A DNA stretch of 64,000 nt from contig JADJSH010000005.1 of assembly GCA_016711805.1 (NCBI GenBank), positions 207,665-271,664 of the forward strand, in the 5' to 3' direction. Shown here piece by piece: positions 61,610 through 64,000 of the stretch (positions are counted from its first letter, which is position 1; every line of letters starts with the position of its first letter). The stretch is from Bacteroidota bacterium. GTDB taxonomy: Bacteria; Bacteroidota; Bacteroidia; B-17B0; Aurantibacillaceae. The translations under genes and the position numbers were made by a program. The notes below the pieces were generated by a model. That model was not told where the DNA came from. It searched no databases and saw nothing but the letters and a program-made list of their open reading frames with translations.

Positions 61610-63067
61610 TTAAGGTTGTTTCCCAAGCATTTTCAGGTTTATTTCGATGAGCATTTCTTGTTGAACTTCCGAAGAAATTTTTTCGGAATGAATAACATTA
61701 AAACATTCTGTATTTAAGTTAGCGCTTCGTGGGTCTAGATTAAATGTTCCTATCACGGTTATTTTTCCATCAATCACCATTGATTTTGCATGTAACCCAA
61801 ATATGGGAGTATGATTCATTTTCTTTTGCAAAGCACCAGTCATTATTTCAAAACGAATTGCTGCATCTGGTTTAAATTCAAAAATTCTTACTCCAGTTCT
61901 TAATAGTGCTTCTCTGTCTCTTTGATATCCACTAAACGCTTGAAGATTATCGGTAGAAGCAAGACTATTAGTCAAAATTTTAATTTTCACACCACGTTTT
62001 ACAGCTTCTTTAAATAATTGTTTGCCTACTTCAGTTGTAATTAAATAAGGTGATTGAATGATAATGGAATCTTTTGCTTGATACACTAATTTAATTAATT
62101 GGAACGTGCTAATGCCTCCACCTCCTAATCCTTTTGATCCATCATTTTTACCAGGGAGATCAGATATAAATTCCACATTATCTACCCATTGTAATTTTCC
62201 GGTAGATTGAATCATATCAAACGTCTCGGGAATATGTTTTATTTTTTCTCGCACTTGAGGCCAAAAGTTGTTTGAGTCGCAGGCATACTGATGTAAATTA
62301 TCAAAACGATTTGTTTCTGTATAATTATATTGAGTGGTGTCGATTAATGATTTTACATTAACTACATAACTGCTATTCCAAAATAATTCAAATGATTCTT
62401 GTATCTGTTTAGTGACGCCACCAATTAGTAAAACATCTCTATCTCTAAAGTTGTATTCGTGATCGTAATCAAAATATTCATCAGCAATATTTCTACCACC
62501 TGTTATTACCACTTTTCCATCAACGGTGTAGGTTTTATTGTGCATTCTTTGGTTAGCGCCTCTAAAGTTAGTTGCAAAATTACCAAGTTTATCACCAATT
62601 GTCTTGCCTACATTAGTTCCAGGATTATAAATTTTTATGGAGATATTTTCGTGCGAATCAAGTATCAGTAATTTTTGTTCATCAGCTTCCACCATAATGT
62701 CATCCACCAAAATCCGAACTTTCACGCCCCGATCAGCAGCTCTCCCTAAATAATCTGCTGCTATGTAATCCTACATTATCTGCTGTAAAAATAAAATACT
62801 GAATATCAATGCTATGTTCAGCATATTCGCTTAGCCAAGCCCGTGCAACCATCGATCCCATCTCCGTCTTCCAAAACATAAACTCCTGTTTTATGAGTCA
62901 TCGAATCAGCTAGGGGGTTTAGTTTTTGACTTAAACTCACACTTGAATCTCTATGAATTGAAGTGCAAAAATCTGTAGTTTTCATCATGGAGTCCTGATG
63001 ACTTTCGTCCTTGGATGAACAAGCCACAAATAAAGTCGAGAAAGATGAGATTAGTATTTACATACAT
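61610..63067 (-). pseudogene. Phospholipase D-family lipoprotein (cardiolipin synthase-like), frameshifted near the N-terminus
   Basis: The longest open part, 61610-62725, has both HKD motifs: HNKTYTVDGKVVITGGRN and HAKSMVIDGKITVIGTFNLD, plus RILVDDIMVEADEQ before the first. The N-terminal part is in other frames: LFVACSSKDES (a lipobox) near 63025, ADSMTHKTGVYVLEDGDG near 62890, and MVARAWLSEYAEHSIDIQY near 62840. Two or three single-base indels separate them. The layout is that of ClsC/YmdC-like phospholipid transferases on the membrane surface. An independent Met at 62725 would skip the lipobox and part of the first domain. Confidence 0.75.
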
Positions 63068-63298
63068 AATGAGAATCAATGGATATAATGATAAATAAAA
63101 CTAATAAAATCTTTGTAATTTATGAAAAAAGTTTCTAAGCCTTTTAACAATGGCTAAATCTTTATAAATTTTAGGTAATTTTAAAACAAAAGTGACATTT
63201 ATACTAACTATGAAATAGTCATGTTGTAAAGAGAGCAATAAACAATACAGATAACATGGCTATACCATATGATAATAAAATGAAATTATAATCAACAT

Positions 63299-64000
63299 AT
63301 GAAAAAACAATTTTTACTATTCTCTTGGCGTTCTTTTTATGCAATTATACAAGGTCAGACGCCAACGCCTTCAGCTTTGATTGGTCATTAAAAGTAAGCA
63401 GTAATGTTGAAAAAGATGGAAGAGGTCTTGCTGGTGCTACTGTTACCTTATTATAAAGGGTCTACAGTAGTTACACAAGTGCAAAGTGATGGTAACGGAG
63501 ATTTTCAAATAAATGTACCACCTAATGGCGATTATATCATTGCTATTTCGTATGCCTAGTTGTAACACAAAAAAGTTTTCTATTTCAACTATGGTTGTTC
63601 CGTCAGGAACAACTAAAGGCAATATTAAAGACGAAGTTAAAATTAGTGGAGTTAGTGATGTCAAAGCCCTTGCCGGGGTCAATTATTCGTTATTAAATCA
63701 CGCTTTATTGCGTATGTATATGCCAGGTAAAAAAGGTTTTGCTGATGATGCTTATTATACAAGTCAAATGGTAGCTTCTTTTTCGGATATCAGACAGCAA
63801 GAAACAGACTTATTAGCAAAGTATGCGGCAGCCTTAAAAAATGGAGACGCTGCTTTCAGTAAAAAAAATTGCGAGTTAGCTAAGACTAATTATGCAACGG
63901 CAAATAGCTTATTACCAGATGAAGTAGTACCAAAAGAAAAATTATTAGCAGCAGAAAAATGTGTAAAGAAAAAGAGAACGAAAATAATAAGGCAGCTCAA
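63299..64000 (+). pseudogene. Exported carboxypeptidase-regulatory-like / TPR protein, frameshifted and cut by window edge
   Basis: Starting from ATG at 63299, frames switch several times but give one coherent protein: hydrophobic TILLAFFLCNY, then NAFSFDWSLKVSSNVEKDG, LAGATVTL, KGSTVVTQVQSDGNGDFQIN, VPPNGDYIIAIS, CNTKKFSISTM, VPSGTTKGNIKDEVKISGV, NHALLRMYMPGKKGFADDAY, ASFSDIRQQETDLLAKYAAA and CELAKTNYATANSLLPDEVV. The first half is a carboxypeptidase-regulatory-like beta domain and the second a TPR-like helical region. Changes needed include one extra T near 63452 and others near 63557 and 63660. The C-terminus is outside the window. Confidence 0.65.

Noticed and set aside
63443..63682. 79-codon minus-strand frame near the right edge
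   Set aside because: The plus strand encodes a coherent exported protein across several frames here; the antisense frame is a shadow.

Overview
The window is chromosomal DNA from an AT-rich member of the Bacteroidota. The evidence is a type IX secretion (T9SS) style C-terminal sorting module on at least two large secreted proteins, a full MoxR-DUF58-Bat operon, many N-terminal signal peptides ending in A-Q or S-Q, lipoproteins with an [LVI]xxC lipobox, starts without Shine-Dalgarno sequences, and promoters of the Bacteroidota type (TTTG, about 19 bases, then TAnnTTTG). The exact genus cannot be named from the sequence. Most genes are ordinary housekeeping or envelope genes. I see no CRISPR array, prophage, integrase or transposase.

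Layout. 1-4.3 kb: a secreted redoxin-like fragment, an EVE-domain protein, an aspartate-type aminotransferase, a heptose-7-phosphate kinase and UbiE/MenG, interspersed with three copies of a short CTTTGCG-rich repeat. 4.3-12.4 kb: a signalling block with a TPR histidine kinase, a frameshifted TPR/SpoIIE phosphatase, RimO, a membrane LytTR regulator next to a DUF2306 membrane gene, and a NarL-type response regulator that may be the kinase's partner. 12.5-19.1 kb: a thioredoxin-like protein, two tandem peptide/proton symporters, a cold-shock protein and a reprolysin-type secreted protease. 19.2-24.1 kb: a small Cys/Lys-rich secreted protein, a 301-bp non-coding inverted-repeat element, then pntA (frameshifted), pntB and a transglutaminase-like lipoprotein. 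24.1-35 kb: small genes and the moxR-DUF58-DUF4381-like-batABCDE operon on the minus strand. 35-44 kb: a propeller protein with sorting tail, rocD, a zinc-ribbon membrane protein, and bioB plus bioF. 44-50 kb: an SUMF1-like lipoprotein or secreted protein, an ECF sigma factor with an anti-sigma-like membrane protein broken by an in-frame TAG, and alaS. 50-59.3 kb: an M23 peptidase, an amino-acid permease broken by an in-frame TAA, a lipoprotein, a methyltransferase, a beta-lactamase-fold protein, a UPF1-like helicase, mnmD and era. 59.5 kb: an initiator tRNA-Met with its own consensus promoter and terminator.

From about 59.8 kb to the right edge almost every gene is broken by single-base indels although conserved residues are preserved: a small membrane protein, a class V aminotransferase, a phospholipase D-family lipoprotein and an edge-truncated TPR/carboxypeptidase-regulatory-like protein. 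Together with the isolated lesions in the SpoIIE gene, pntA, the anti-sigma-like gene and the permease, this looks more like uncorrected long-read error, worst near a contig end, than true gene decay. That is an inference to test with reads.

I found no convincing new biological system. The items most worth a second look are non-coding: the 301-bp inverted-repeat element, two hairpins that keep an identical 12-base core while their stems change in a compensating way, the CTTTGCG repeat family, helically spaced CCCAAA repeats between the LytTR gene and its DUF2306 neighbour, and the hairpin cluster between era and the initiator tRNA.
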